A model generated the notes under the pieces. It made no database searches. It was not told the origin of the DNA and worked only from the letters and a program-made list of their open reading frames with translations. A stretch of 64,000 bases of DNA from Alphaproteobacteria bacterium (GTDB taxonomy: Bacteria > Pseudomonadota > Alphaproteobacteria > Micropepsales > Micropepsaceae), in contig JAGOBA010000017.1 of NCBI GenBank assembly GCA_017983635.1, positions 20,124 to 84,123 on the forward strand. The letters run 5' to 3'. Positions 8,745 through 18,739 of this stretch are shown piece by piece (positions within the stretch are counted from its first letter, which is position 1; every line of letters begins with the position of its first letter). A program made the translations under genes and the position numbers.

Positions 8745-9899
8745 ATGACCTCATCGTCGCTCTCCGTCCTGCAAGTCATCCCGGCGCTCGATGCCGGCGG
8801 GGCGGAGCGCACCGCGGTCGATGTAGCGCGCGCGGTCGTACAAACGGGCGGCAAAGCATGGGTCGCGACCAAGGGCGGCCGGCTTGCTGCAGAGGCCGAA
8901 GCGGCCGGCGCCAAGATTGTCAGCGGTGATTTCGACACCAAGAACCCGCTCAAGATTTGGAAGAACGCTGCCGTCCTCGCCGATGTCATTCGTCGCGAAG
9001 GCGTCGCGATCATTCACGCCCGCTCGCGCGCACCGGCATGGAGTGCCTACCTCGCAGCGCGGCGTACTAAAATCATCTACGTCGCGACCTATCATGGCAT
9101 CTACAACGCGAAGGGCGCGTTGAAGCGTTACTACAACTCGATCATGGCTCGTGCTGACGCGGTAATCGCGAACTCGCGCTACACCGCCCACCATGTGCTC
9201 GAAGAGCACAAGATGGCGAAGGGCAAAGTGCGCGTCATCCCGCGCGGCATCGACATCGACGCCTTCACGCCCGAGAAAGTCACCGCCGAGCGCATTGAAG
9301 CCGTCCGCAAGCAGTGGGGGCTCAAAGCCGGCAAGCCCGTCATCGTGCTGCCGAACCGCCTCACCCGGTGGAAGGGACAACTCGTCTTCGTCGAAGCGCT
9401 TGCGAAGCTCGCCGATCAAAACTTCGAAGCCGTCATGGTGGGCGACGCGCAGGAACGCGACGCCTATGTCGAAGAACTGCGCAACGCCGTCGACCGCCTC
9501 GGCCTAACGCAACGCGTCCGCATCCCCGGTCATTGCTCGGACATGCCGGCCGCGATGATGGTGGCCGACGTCATTGTGGTCCCCTCGATCGAGCCCGAAG
9601 CCTTCGGCCGCGTTGCCGTCGAAGCACAAGCCATGGGCCGCGCCCTCGTCGCCTCCAACCTCGGCGCGCAAACCGAAACGGTCGAAGACGGTGAGACCGG
9701 CTTCCTGTTCCCGCCGGGCGACACCGACGCGCTCGCCAAACAAATCACCCACGCCTTGGCCCTGAGCGCCGACGAACGGACGAAGATGGCCGCCGCCGCC
9801 CGTGCCCGCGTACTCAAAGATTACACCGTCGACGCCATGTGCGCCGCGACACTCAACGTCTACCGCACGCTTATGTCAGCGCGTCCAAATAAAGCTTGA
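8745..9899 (+). CDS. Glycosyltransferase family 4
   Basis: 384 aa, GT-B fold retaining glycosyltransferase. The acceptor-side N-terminus is VIPALDAGGAERTAVDVARAV and the donor-binding C-terminus has the E-x7-E motif in PSIEPEAFGRVAVEAQAMG. Probably acts on lipopolysaccharide or another surface glycan at the cytoplasmic face of the inner membrane, judging from the neighbouring genes. It converges on a second GT4 gene with a 29-base overlap of the 3' ends. Confidence 0.88.
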   Translation: MTSSSLSVLQVIPALDAGGAERTAVDVARAVVQTGGKAWVATKGGRLAAEAEAAGAKIVSGDFDTKNPLKIWKNAAVLADVIRREGVAIIHARSRAPAWSAYLAARRTKIIYVATYHGIYNAKGALKRYYNSIMARADAVIANSRYTAHHVLEEHKMAKGKVRVIPRGIDIDAFTPEKVTAERIEAVRKQWGLKAGKPVIVLPNRLTRWKGQLVFVEALAKLADQNFEAVMVGDAQERDAYVEELRNAVDRLGLTQRVRIPGHCSDMPAAMMVADVIVVPSIEPEAFGRVAVEAQAMGRALVASNLGAQTETVEDGETGFLFPPGDTDALAKQITHALALSADERTKMAAAARARVLKDYTVDAMCAATLNVYRTLMSARPNKA

Positions 9900-10968
9900 T
9901 CGATTCGCTCCACTGCGCCGGCCCCCGCGCGCGTAGCTTCGCGCCGTCGCCGAGTCGCTGTTTGAGCTCGGCGTCACCGAGCAACCGCAATAACTGACGC
10001 GTCACGTCGGCAGGATCGCGGCCATCGCAGAGCAATCCCGTCCGCTCGTCGAGCACCGCGTCGCCCGCACCGCCATCGCGGCCCGCGAGCGACGGCACGC
10101 CGTACCACGCGGCTTCGACGTAAACGAGACCGTAGCTCTCGACCGAGTTTCCCACTCGCCGCGTCGGCATCGCAAAGACATCGGCGCTGGCGTAAAGCGC
10201 TGCCTTAGGCTCCCCATCGACTGGTCCGGTAAACAGCACCCGGCCACCGACACCAAGATCGAGCGCCAACCGCTCCAACCGCGGGCGATCGTCGCCGGGT
10301 CCTGCCACCACATACACGGCATCCGGATGAGCCTTCAGCACCTCCGGCATCGCGCGGATCACCGTATCGACGCCCTTGCGCTCTTCAAGCCGCGCAACGG
10401 TGAGCAGCACGGGCTTCGATGAGTGCACAAACGTCCGTGCCAACGACAAAGCGCCCTGCGATGGCTCGATCTGCGGTGCGATCGGCGGATGCACCAAGCG
10501 GATGCGCGCTCGCCCGTCGCTGAGATACGGCGCAATAACATCCGCGGTATAAGCGGAGTTCACGATGACCGCGTGCGCACGCGCAATCGTTCGCTCAATG
10601 CGCGCTCGCTTCGACGCCGACGGCGCCACTGGAATCTCCGTTCCATGCACAAGTACCGCCATCGGCGCGGAGAGCGGTGGCAACAACTCGGCGCTCTTCC
10701 AAGAATCCGCGAACACGCCTGCAACCTTGCCTGCGCGCACCGCCGCCGTCACCGCCCGCGCCTTGAGCCAACGGCGCAGCGGACGCGGCCCGCCAAAGCG
10801 CCGAACCGGATAGGGCGTCGACCGCTCCGGCGCATCGCGCACATGGATACGATCCGCAAAGACCGACACCTCCCGTCCCTGCGCGCTCAAGGTGTCCGCA
10901 AGCCCCCCCATCAGCGCTTCGATCCCGCCGCGATCGGGCGGAAAACACTGTGTGGTGACAACGATCAT
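9871..10968 (-). CDS. Glycosyltransferase family 4
   Basis: 365 aa. N-terminal acceptor motif TQCFPPDRGGIEALMGGLAD and C-terminal donor motif SVESYGLVYVEAAWYGVPS (E-x7-E) identify a retaining GT-B enzyme. It is the last gene of a minus-strand run (methyltransferase, GT2, GT4), whose members abut or overlap, which suggests one operon for a surface glycan. Donor and acceptor sugars cannot be inferred. Confidence 0.87.
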   Translation of the reverse strand: MIVVTTQCFPPDRGGIEALMGGLADTLSAQGREVSVFADRIHVRDAPERSTPYPVRRFGGPRPLRRWLKARAVTAAVRAGKVAGVFADSWKSAELLPPLSAPMAVLVHGTEIPVAPSASKRARIERTIARAHAVIVNSAYTADVIAPYLSDGRARIRLVHPPIAPQIEPSQGALSLARTFVHSSKPVLLTVARLEERKGVDTVIRAMPEVLKAHPDAVYVVAGPGDDRPRLERLALDLGVGGRVLFTGPVDGEPKAALYASADVFAMPTRRVGNSVESYGLVYVEAAWYGVPSLAGRDGGAGDAVLDERTGLLCDGRDPADVTRQLLRLLGDAELKQRLGDGAKLRARGPAQWSESIKLYLDALT

Positions 10969-11781
10969 CTAGCGCCGCCGTTCGTTCAGCCGCGCGGCAC
11001 CGCGTTCGTCACCGAGTTGCGGATGGCGCTGTGCTTCCAACATCCGCGCGATCCGGATGAAGCGCGAGTAAGCGCCAACGACCGCGGTCTCAAACCCGAT
11101 CAACCCGCCGGTAAAGTGCCGCCGGACGAAGTAGTAGCGCATGAACGCGAACGGAAACTCGAACACGACCCGCACCGCCAGCTGCCACGTCGGTTTGCGT
11201 TTCGCGTGATCGGCGTTGTAGCGCATGCGCTCATCCGCCTTCTCGACCATTTCGTCGAACGTCCGCATCGAGAAGTGATAGACCTCACCCCGCAGCGTCG
11301 CGACGCTCTGACCGGTGACGTCAACGGAATCGTGCAGCGTCGAGTCTTTAAACCGCACGCGCCGCCGATCATAGAGCCGCACCACCACGTGATCGTTCGC
11401 CCATAGTCGCGGCCGATCGTGCCCCGGATAGACATTGTTGATGCGCAGACGATAAGCCGCGAGCGGCGGCTCGCCGGTTGCGAACAACGCGCGGATTTCG
11501 TTCGCAAGCCCCGGCGAAATCACTTCATCTGCGTCGATGTTCAGCGCCCATTGGTTGCGGCACAGCCCTTCGGCAAAGCGCTTCTGCTGACCGAACCCCG
11601 GCCACTCGTTGAAGACGACCCGCGCTCCGGCTTTGGTAGCGGCGTCCTGCGTACCGTCCGTGCTCCCCGAATCGACGACGATCACCTCGCCGACCAAGTC
11701 CTTCACAGCCGCGATCGTTCGCCCGATCCGGTCGGCCTCGTTCTTGGCTATGATGAAACAGGAGAGCGGCAGCGGTGGCAC
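10969..11781 (-). CDS. Glycosyltransferase family 2, LPS-core (WaaE/KdtX-like)
   Basis: About 270 aa. The GT2 domain starts LSCFIIAKNEADRIGRTI, with DSGSTDGTQ and the metal-binding NIDADEVIS; the C-terminal region with HDSV and a YY-rich amphipathic helix resembles WaaE-type lipopolysaccharide-core glucosyltransferases. I place the start at GTG 11781 (MPPLPLSCFII); a TTG at 11790 that overlaps the upstream stop as TTGA is the alternative. The frame runs further upstream to 11925 but that part lies inside the methyltransferase gene. Confidence 0.83.
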   Translation of the reverse strand: MPPLPLSCFIIAKNEADRIGRTIAAVKDLVGEVIVVDSGSTDGTQDAATKAGARVVFNEWPGFGQQKRFAEGLCRNQWALNIDADEVISPGLANEIRALFATGEPPLAAYRLRINNVYPGHDRPRLWANDHVVVRLYDRRRVRFKDSTLHDSVDVTGQSVATLRGEVYHFSMRTFDEMVEKADERMRYNADHAKRKPTWQLAVRVVFEFPFAFMRYYFVRRHFTGGLIGFETAVVGAYSRFIRIARMLEAQRHPQLGDERGAARLNERRR

Positions 11782-11786
11782 GGGAA

Positions 11787-12446
11787 TCAACCGGTCTTGC
11801 GCAACAGCACGCAGGTCATCTGATAGGGATAGACCAACCAGTAAAGCTTGCCCATCGACCGTTTCCATTTCTCCCATCCGAGGAAAGGAAACGGTGCGCG
11901 AAAAATCTGCCGCGAAATGATCCACGGGCGCGCCTTCACGTGATCGCGATAAGACCCGGCATCGATGATGTCGCGCGCCACGACGACCGTCTCGTCGAAC
12001 AGCGAGGCCGCTTCTTCGGGCGTCGGCCGGTACATCGTGTCGATTGGATCGCGGTGATAGGGATAGCTGTGCGGCACGGTTACGATCGCAAACCCATCCG
12101 GCTGTACCAGGTCAAGGCACCGGTTCGCGAACGCGCGCGGGTCGAGCACATGCTCCAACACATTGCAGATCATGATCGAACGCGCGCCAACGGCCGCCAG
12201 CGTCTTGAACCCGTCATCTGTCGTGAGGTCGGCGGTGATATCGACACCCGGACCGGACTTTAGATCCGCATGCACGATCTTCACCCCGCGCGCTTCCAGC
12301 GGTTTGATCAAGTTTGCCTCGATCCAGGGCTGCTTTTTGGTGCGGAACTCAAGCGTCGACGAACCGATGTTCAACATCGGTGACAACGCTGCCGGGTCGA
12401 CCCCGGCAAGCCTCGAGACGATCCAATCCGTCTCAGCCTTGTGCAT
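11787..12446 (-). CDS. Class I SAM-dependent methyltransferase
   Basis: 219 aa. The weak motif I region (MLNIGSST) is followed by ADLTTDDG and the motif IV-like ICNVLEHVLDPRAFANRCL, the pattern of Methyltransf_11/23 proteins found in polysaccharide loci. C-terminal Trp/Tyr-rich segment may contact membrane or glycan. First gene of the minus-strand glycosyltransferase run, and its stop overlaps or abuts the GT2 start. A role in capping or decorating a surface sugar is inferred from context only. Confidence 0.78.
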   Translation of the reverse strand: MHKAETDWIVSRLAGVDPAALSPMLNIGSSTLEFRTKKQPWIEANLIKPLEARGVKIVHADLKSGPGVDITADLTTDDGFKTLAAVGARSIMICNVLEHVLDPRAFANRCLDLVQPDGFAIVTVPHSYPYHRDPIDTMYRPTPEEAASLFDETVVVARDIIDAGSYRDHVKARPWIISRQIFRAPFPFLGWEKWKRSMGKLYWLVYPYQMTCVLLRKTG

Positions 12447-12584
12447 GTATTCGACCCCTCCTGAGAGCCCACCCTAAGCGTCCGCCGCCGAAGTGGCACA
12501 GAGCCGCACGCATCGCAACCCGTGTTCCTTGACTAGTGCGCCCCTGGCCACCAATCTGCCGCGCTTTCCCGAACAACCTTAACA

Positions 12585-14552
12585 ATGGAACACCGTATCG
12601 TGTCCGCACCCGTCAACGAAATCCGCATCACCTTGCCTGACGGCTCGGTGCGGACGACGGCGCGCGGGGCGACCGGTGCGGATGTCGCGGCCTCGATCGG
12701 CGCAGGTCTCGCCAAGGCCGCCCTTGCGGTCAAGGTCAACGGCGAGATGAAGGACCTCGACTGGCCGATCCAGGCCGACGCCAAGGTCGAGATCATCACC
12801 CGCAAAAGCGAAGAGGCGCTGGACTTGATCCGCCACGACACCGCGCACCTTTTGGCGCAGGCCGTGCAGGCGCTCTATCCCGGCACCCAGGTGACCATCG
12901 GTCCCAACATCGAGGACGGCTTCTACTACGACTTCGCCCGCAACGAGCCGTTTAGGCCCGAAGACCTGCCCCTGATCGAAGCGAAGATGAAGGAACTCGT
13001 GGCCGCCGATCTGCCAACCAAGCGCACGGCCTGGGATCGCGACAAAGCGGTCCAGCACTTCCTGTCGATAGGCGAGCAGTACAAGGCCGAACTGATCCGC
13101 GACTTTCCTGCGGGCGAAGAAGTGCGCGTCTACTATCACGGCGACTGGCACGACCTCTGCCGCGGCCCGCATTTGATGTCGACGGGAAAGATCGGCACCG
13201 CGTTCAAGTTGACCAAGATCGCCGGCGCCTACTGGCGCGGCGATGCCAAAAACGCGCAGCTGCAACGCATCTATGGCACCGCCTGGCGCGACGAAAAGGA
13301 GCTCGCCGCCTACCTCACCCGCATCGAGGAGGCCGAGAAGCGCGACCATCGCAAGATCGGCAAAGAGATGGACCTGTTCCACATACAGGAAGAAGCCGTT
13401 GGCCAGATCTTCTGGCACCCGAAGGGTTGGACGCTCTACCGCACACTCGAAAACTACGTCCGCCGTCAAGTCGAGCGCGCCGATTACCGCGAGGTCAAGA
13501 CCCCACAACTGATGGACCGCAAGCTGTGGGAGGCTTCCGGTCACTGGGAGAACTATCGGGCGCACATGTTCATTGCCGAAGTCGACGAAGGCGACGACAA
13601 GGACAAGCGTATGCTGGCGGTCAAGCCGATGAACTGCCCCGGCCACGTGCAAATCTTCAAGCAAGGCCTGAAGAGCTACCGCGATCTGCCACTTCGGATG
13701 GCGGAGTTCGGTTCGTGCCACCGCTACGAACCATCGGGTGCGCTTCACGGCATCATGCGCGTGCGCGCCTTTGTGCAAGACGACGCACATATTTTCTGCA
13801 CCGAAGACCAGATCATCCCCGAGACCCACAGGTTCGTGGACCTGCTGTCGCGTGTCTACAAAGACCTGGGCTTCGACGCCTTCACGACAAAACTATCGAC
13901 GAGGCCCCAACAGCGTGCCGGCACCGACGAGCAATGGGATCGCGCCGAAGCCGCCCTCGAACTCGCCTGCCGTAAAATCGACTTGCCCTATTCGCTGAAC
14001 CCCGGCGAAGGCGCGTTCTATGGCCCCAAGCTTGAGTTCACACTGCGCGACGCTATCGGCCGCGACTGGCAATGCGGCACACTACAGGTCGACTACGTTC
14101 TGCCGGAGCGCCTAGACGCGGAGTACATCGCCGAGGACGGCAACCGCAAACGTCCCGTCATGCTGCATCGGGCGATCTTGGGTTCGCTCGAACGCTTTAT
14201 CGGCGTCACGATCGAGCACTACGCCGGCAAGTTCCCGCTCTGGATGGCGCCAGTGCAAGCCGTTGTGGCGACGATTGTCTCGGACGCGGACGCCTACGCC
14301 AAAGAAGCAGTCGCAGCCCTCAAGCTCGGCGGCATCCGCGTCGAGACGGACCTGCGGAACGAAAAGATCAACTACAAGGTCCGCGAACACTCGCTGGCCA
14401 AGGTCCCCTACCTGTTGGTCGTCGGCCGCAAGGAAGCAGAAGAGCGCACCGTCTCGATCCGCCGCCTGGGCTCGGAGAAGCAGGAAACGATGGCTCTCGA
14501 TGCCGTCATCAAACTGCTCCAGACCGAGTCGACCCCACCGGATATGGTCTAA
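12585..14552 (+). CDS. thrS: Threonyl-tRNA synthetase
   Basis: 655 aa, full bacterial length. Domains in order: TGS (about 10-70), editing domain with [13 protein letters not shown], class II catalytic core, and the anticodon-binding domain (C-terminal 100 aa). Catalytic-site motifs are KPMNCPGH, the motif-2 stretch [15 protein letters not shown] and [11 protein letters not shown]; zinc ligands Cys, His, His are present. Charges tRNA-Thr in the cytosol. It precedes infC with 294 bases between, an arrangement also found in enterobacteria. Confidence 0.97.
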   Translation: MEHRIVSAPVNEIRITLPDGSVRTTARGATGADVAASIGAGLAKAALAVKVNGEMKDLDWPIQADAKVEIITRKSEEALDLIRHDTAHLLAQAVQALYPGTQVTIGPNIEDGFYYDFARNEPFRPEDLPLIEAKMKELVAADLPTKRTAWDRDKAVQHFLSIGEQYKAELIRDFPAGEEVRVYYHGDWHDLCRGPHLMSTGKIGTAFKLTKIAGAYWRGDAKNAQLQRIYGTAWRDEKELAAYLTRIEEAEKRDHRKIGKEMDLFHIQEEAVGQIFWHPKGWTLYRTLENYVRRQVERADYREVKTPQLMDRKLWEASGHWENYRAHMFIAEVDEGDDKDKRMLAVKPMNCPGHVQIFKQGLKSYRDLPLRMAEFGSCHRYEPSGALHGIMRVRAFVQDDAHIFCTEDQIIPETHRFVDLLSRVYKDLGFDAFTTKLSTRPQQRAGTDEQWDRAEAALELACRKIDLPYSLNPGEGAFYGPKLEFTLRDAIGRDWQCGTLQVDYVLPERLDAEYIAEDGNRKRPVMLHRAILGSLERFIGVTIEHYAGKFPLWMAPVQAVVATIVSDADAYAKEAVAALKLGGIRVETDLRNEKINYKVREHSLAKVPYLLVVGRKEAEERTVSIRRLGSEKQETMALDAVIKLLQTESTPPDMV

Positions 14553-14846
14553 AACACGAACGCCAGGGCGCCAAAGCGCTTGGCCTCAGGCATCTCATGT
14601 CCTATTCTGTAACAGCTTGGCGGCGCACCGGTGCAAACCGGCGCGCCGTCTTTGCCGACCTAGGATGCGTCTTGCGGCGCGGACCAGGTCCCATCAGACC
14701 CGCCGGCCAGAGGGTGACGCTCAAGGGACAATGCGAAGGTGAAACCACCGTTGCAGGCAAACCGGGCGAAGCCGCTTCGGGTGCCGGCGCGGCGGGGCCT
14801 GTAACGCGTTGCCGGAGTCCTGGGCAAACCCAAAGGAGATGACCCA
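14553..14846 (+). promoter_or_regulatory. Candidate structured leader upstream of infC
   Basis: 294 bases with no convincing gene. Several inverted repeats are visible, including a 10-base class hairpin at about 14621-14648 (cggcgcaccgg / ccggcgcgccg) and GC-rich palindromic stretches at about 14755-14795 around gaagccgcttc. IF3 synthesis is autoregulated in E. coli, so a structured leader is plausible, but no known family can be assigned from sequence alone. Confidence 0.35.
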
Positions 14847-15389
14847 ATCGTTAGACGTCCCTACCAAGCCACAACGCCGCCCTCGAAAGACGGGCCGCGC
14901 ATCAATGAGTTCATCAACGCCCACGAATTGTTGGTGATCGACGACGACGGCGGCAAACGCGGCGTGATGAGCAAATTCGATGCTCTCAAGCTCGCGCAAT
15001 CCGAAGGTCTCGACCTGGTCGAGGTCGCGCCGATGGCCAAGCCCCCCGTCGCCAAGATCATGGACTTCGGCAAGTACAAATACCAAGAACAGAAGAAAGC
15101 AGCCGAAGCGCGCAAACATCAAAAGATCATCGAGATCAAGGAGATCAAGCTCCGGCCGATGATCGACGATCACGATTACGACGTGAAAATGCGCTCCATC
15201 AAACGCTTCTTCGAGGAAGGCGATAAGGTGAAGGTCACGTTGCGCTTCCGCGGCCGCGAGATGGCGCACATGGATATCGGCATGGAGCTGCTTCAGAAGG
15301 TCAAGCGCGACGTCGAACCGATTGGCAAAGTCGAGCAAGAGCCCAAACTCGAAGGCCGTCAAATGGTCATGGTGATGGCGCCGAAATAA
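14847..15389 (+). CDS. infC: Translation initiation factor IF-3 (ATC start)
   Basis: 180 aa if read from ATC at 14847: the N-terminus is then (M)[19 protein letters not shown], matching IF3. AAGGAG sits 8-9 bases upstream. The next possible conventional starts (TTG near 14928 and later) would remove the conserved N-terminal segment. IF3 binds the 30S subunit, prevents premature 50S joining and rejects non-canonical start codons, which is why its own gene commonly uses a rare start and is self-regulated. N-domain, Lys-rich linker ([13 protein letters not shown]) and C-domain are all intact. Confidence 0.93.
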   Translation: MVRRPYQATTPPSKDGPRINEFINAHELLVIDDDGGKRGVMSKFDALKLAQSEGLDLVEVAPMAKPPVAKIMDFGKYKYQEQKKAAEARKHQKIIEIKEIKLRPMIDDHDYDVKMRSIKRFFEEGDKVKVTLRFRGREMAHMDIGMELLQKVKRDVEPIGKVEQEPKLEGRQMVMVMAPK

Positions 15390-15556
15390 GAGCGCCGTCG
15401 GGTGAGATTGTCCCAAGGCTGAACCCGGACTCGCATCTCCTGCGGTCCGGGTACAATCTACCGGAGAAATTCGGCAGCATCAGCGGGAAACCTGCCGCTT
15501 AGGTCAGCAGCCTCCACGGGCAGGTTCGCTTAGCTCTGACAACGGCGGGAGAAACA

Positions 15557-16348
15557 GTGGCGCGTCGTGCCGGGCTCTCGTTTTCGCGGCGGCGCGTATT
15601 CAGCGCGGCGCACCACGAGATTGCGTACGCCAACGTGACGAACGACGACAATGTAGCTACCGCCCTTCGAGATTTTGCGTATCGGCTCGATGATGCGCAA
15701 ACGCCCGACGTTGTCGGCAAGGCGCTGTTGCCGGTAGCGGCGCTATTCAAGTTCACCAATATTGTCATCAACGATGCATCGAAGGCGATGACGGACCCGG
15801 GCCGCGTGGTCATGTTCTCGGCGCGCTCGCTCGAAGAAGCGAAGACGATCGCACAGCGCAGTCCCCTGGCGAACAACCCGGCCTTGCAAGTCGCATGGGC
15901 ATCGCCGGAACCGATGTCGCTGACTGAAATTCGGATCAAGCTGGGGCTTGAGCCCGAGGCATTCTGGAAGCTCCTGCCGCCGTGGCGAGGCTTCGAAGGG
16001 CTCTCAATCAACATTAGCCTTGATCCGCGCACTGTCTTGAACATCGGCTACGCGGGAGCTGACGGCGACGCTGGCGCGACGGCACGTTCGGTCTTGACGG
16101 TCGCGTCGCGCATGGCGTGCGAGCGTTTGCGAGATATTGAGCTCGCAGAAACGCCGACCGCGCAACTGAGCCCCCGTGAAGAGGAGGCGTTGCGGCTGGC
16201 CGCGAGCGGAAAGTCCGACGCCGAAATCGGGCAGGCCATGGGAGTCGCCGCGCGCACCGTGCGCTTCCACATCGACAACGCGAAGATCAAACTTGGCGTG
16301 GCCAACCGAACGCAGGCCGTGCTTAGAATTCTGCGTGGCGATCGATAG
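15557..16348 (+). CDS. LuxR-family transcriptional regulator
   Basis: 263 aa. The C-terminal 60 residues are a LuxR-type HTH (LSPREEEALRLAASGKSDAE then TVRFHIDNAKIKLGVANR). The N-terminal 170 residues resemble the autoinducer-binding fold, with the family-like Trp/aromatic positions only partly visible. It would bind DNA as a dimer in response to a small ligand. Followed 13 bases later by a paralogue in the same orientation. No luxI synthase lies nearby, so it may be an orphan or non-AHL regulator. Confidence 0.85.
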   Translation: MARRAGLSFSRRRVFSAAHHEIAYANVTNDDNVATALRDFAYRLDDAQTPDVVGKALLPVAALFKFTNIVINDASKAMTDPGRVVMFSARSLEEAKTIAQRSPLANNPALQVAWASPEPMSLTEIRIKLGLEPEAFWKLLPPWRGFEGLSINISLDPRTVLNIGYAGADGDAGATARSVLTVASRMACERLRDIELAETPTAQLSPREEEALRLAASGKSDAEIGQAMGVAARTVRFHIDNAKIKLGVANRTQAVLRILRGDR

Positions 16349-16361
16349 CAATGGCCACTGC

Positions 16362-17075
16362 ATGCTGAGAAACCTCTTCAACAGTTTCTTGGACGAAGCG
16401 TTTGAAGCTCGTTCGGTGCCCCAACTCGGTCGCGCATTTTTTGGCCTTGCCGAGCGTTTCGGTTACACGATGACCGTCATTCTCGATGGCGGAAAGCTAC
16501 CGGGTCCACTCCGGCTCGCACTTCTGTTCACGACCGATCTCAAGACCACGATGGTGGCTTTCGATCGCCGCCAACCGATGACGAGCCACCCGACCTACGT
16601 GCGCGCGGTGCGCGAAGGTGCGCCGTTCAATCTCGAAGACATTAGGCAAGCTGAGGGCGTTGCACCGAAGCAATGGGCGCAAACTCTGCCGCCGATCTTG
16701 CGGGAGGGCATGCCTCTGGCTCTGCCTGTTCATCGCGCCGGCAAGCTCGTCTTGCTCGTCTGTTTGAACGGAGCGGGCCCTGAGGATACCCCGTTGAATC
16801 GGGCGATTCTACTCACAGCGGCGCACGTCGTGTTCGATCGGTTGCAGCAACTGCAAACACGCGGCGCGTCAAGCGAAGATCTCACCAATCGCGAAGCCGA
16901 ATGCATCCGTTGGATCGGACTTGGGAAAACCGACCGCGAGATCGCCAAGATCGTTGGCATCAGCGAGCGCACCGTCCGGTATCACGCCCGTAACGCGAAA
17001 GCGAAGCTGGGTGTCTCCACGCGCGTCGAAGCCATCGCCAAGTTGGCCGGCGCGCACCGCAAGAAGAAGTCCTAA
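16362..17075 (+). CDS. LuxR-family transcriptional regulator (tandem paralogue)
   Basis: 237 aa from ATG at 16362 (MLRNLFNSFLDEAF). C-terminal LuxR HTH: LTNREAECIRWIGLGKTDRE and TVRYHARNAKAKLGVSTR. The N-terminal domain is similar in layout to the neighbour but diverged. The longer frame from 16176 lies within the first regulator and is not credible. Two adjacent paralogues suggest duplication and possible heterodimers; target genes are unknown. Convergent with the saccharopine-dehydrogenase-like gene, overlapping it by 4 bases. Confidence 0.85.
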   Translation: MLRNLFNSFLDEAFEARSVPQLGRAFFGLAERFGYTMTVILDGGKLPGPLRLALLFTTDLKTTMVAFDRRQPMTSHPTYVRAVREGAPFNLEDIRQAEGVAPKQWAQTLPPILREGMPLALPVHRAGKLVLLVCLNGAGPEDTPLNRAILLTAAHVVFDRLQQLQTRGASSEDLTNREAECIRWIGLGKTDREIAKIVGISERTVRYHARNAKAKLGVSTRVEAIAKLAGAHRKKKS

Positions 17076-18739
17076 CCCTGCAATCGCAACTGCCGCGGCT
17101 CCAACCAACCGCGATAACGCACGAGTCGTCCCACGAAGGGCAGGGTGATCGTGACATCGAAGCGGTAGCGCCCCTGCTCATCGGTCGAAGCACACGCCCG
17201 CGTCGCCGGGACGAGTGCGGACGGGAGCGGCACACCGCACAGCCGGGCACCTGCAATTGAAAGCTCGAACCCCTTTTCGTCCGCACGCCCATTGAGATCG
17301 AACGCGAAAACGCCGAAGCGTTCCACCAGACGGTTCGTTGTCCGCGCTGCCTGCAGACGGCTCATGAACACGGTCGGCCCAAAGCGCCGTATCCAGGTTT
17401 CACCCTCCTCTTCGCGCTCGATCGTGACGAATGCGGCCTGTTCGCGGGCGCTCGCAGGAAAGCCGAACATCCGCGCGATCACGTGCCCAATCGGATGAGC
17501 TGCGCCGTCGATGTCGACCCGCCCCTGCAGCTCACACGCGGGATCCGGCGCATGCGCTGCGCGCACCTTGGCGGGCATCCCCTGAAACGCTTCCAACGCG
17601 CGTTCAAACAGTGGACCCGCCTCCAGCCGCGTTGTCTCGCGTGCCGTGCGAATGTCGAAGCGCTTGAACTCGCGCTCAAACGCTGCGAGGTCGAGCATGC
17701 CGACACAGGCCGTAGCTCCGGTTTGTGTGAGACGCCCGTCGAGTAGCCCGCGAACGATGCACAGCGCCCCAAATGTCGGAATCTCAGGCCCGTCGCCCGC
17801 ATCCGCGGTCAGCGACCAAACCGTCTTCAAATGCGAACCGTCACCGTAGACGCCGGAAACTTCCACCAGCATGCCGCCGGTGTCGCTGCCGAAGCGGCGG
17901 GTAAACTCCGCGGCATCGCGCAAGGGCTCGGCGAGCGGCTTCAAACTGCGCATCAGCCCAAAGCGCACCAGAAGTCCCAAGGCCCAAAGCGCCCAATGCA
18001 AAACGGAGAGTTCCAGCCCAGCGCGAAAAACCGCGTGCCGCACACTCGGAAACCGCTGTGGGATGAGATCGAGGTCCGGCGTATCGCACAACGAGAGCCA
18101 CCGCTTGCCCGCTTCGCCCACCGCCCGCCGCACACTGAGGCTCCATCCGGGCGCCGTGTCCCACCGCCCATGCCGCCATACGCGCACGGGCTGTCCGACA
18201 TAGCTCAAGATCGCTTGGATGACCGCCAACCCGAACGATGTCCCGCCGCCGGGCGAGATTCCGACCTCGACGCTATCGACCCGCGTCCACCCGCGCGTCA
18301 CCTCGTCAAGCACGGCATGCGTAAGGGCCGGCGTCGTACTCGCGCCAGTGACCGCCAACACGCCGCGCGCTTTCGCAGCAGCATCAAGTGTCGGAAAAGC
18401 GGCCACGAAATCGCGCGCGTCGGCCAGATCGATATAGTGGCAACGTGCATCGATAACGGCGCGAGCGAACCGCAAGTTCTGTGCTTGAAACGGCCCCGCC
18501 GCATCAACGATACAAAGCGCATTAAGAGCCGCGATGTCGGCCGCAGTGGCGTGCTCGCGATCAAGCACCGTGCTCGACACGCGTTGTCCGCCCGCGGGCA
18601 ACGCATCGATGAAAGCTTGCAGCTTCGCCGCCGAGCGCCCGCACAGGATCACGTGGCAGTCGGTCGTGGCCAAAAGGTTGCGAACCAGCCGCCCACCGAA
18701 CGACCCGGCGCCGCCGACGACGGCGATGCGTTGCGTCAG
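17072..18739 (-). CDS. Saccharopine dehydrogenase-like protein with DUF4166 C-terminus
   Basis: About 555 aa. The N-terminal Rossmann motif IAVVGGAGSFGGRLVRNLL is only included if translation starts at CTG 18739, which overlaps the TGA of the upstream lipoprotein gene (CTGA). No ATG, GTG or TTG lies between the in-frame stop at 18755-18757 and TTG 18673; starting at the latter deletes the nucleotide-binding loop. The middle part matches saccharopine-dehydrogenase-type NAD(P) proteins, and the last ~190 residues resemble DUF4166. Reaction unknown. Confidence 0.75.
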   Translation of the reverse strand: MTQRIAVVGGAGSFGGRLVRNLLATTDCHVILCGRSAAKLQAFIDALPAGGQRVSSTVLDREHATAADIAALNALCIVDAAGPFQAQNLRFARAVIDARCHYIDLADARDFVAAFPTLDAAAKARGVLAVTGASTTPALTHAVLDEVTRGWTRVDSVEVGISPGGGTSFGLAVIQAILSYVGQPVRVWRHGRWDTAPGWSLSVRRAVGEAGKRWLSLCDTPDLDLIPQRFPSVRHAVFRAGLELSVLHWALWALGLLVRFGLMRSLKPLAEPLRDAAEFTRRFGSDTGGMLVEVSGVYGDGSHLKTVWSLTADAGDGPEIPTFGALCIVRGLLDGRLTQTGATACVGMLDLAAFEREFKRFDIRTARETTRLEAGPLFERALEAFQGMPAKVRAAHAPDPACELQGRVDIDGAAHPIGHVIARMFGFPASAREQAAFVTIEREEEGETWIRRFGPTVFMSRLQAARTTNRLVERFGVFAFDLNGRADEKGFELSIAGARLCGVPLPSALVPATRACASTDEQGRYRFDVTITLPFVGRLVRYRGWLEPRQLRLQG

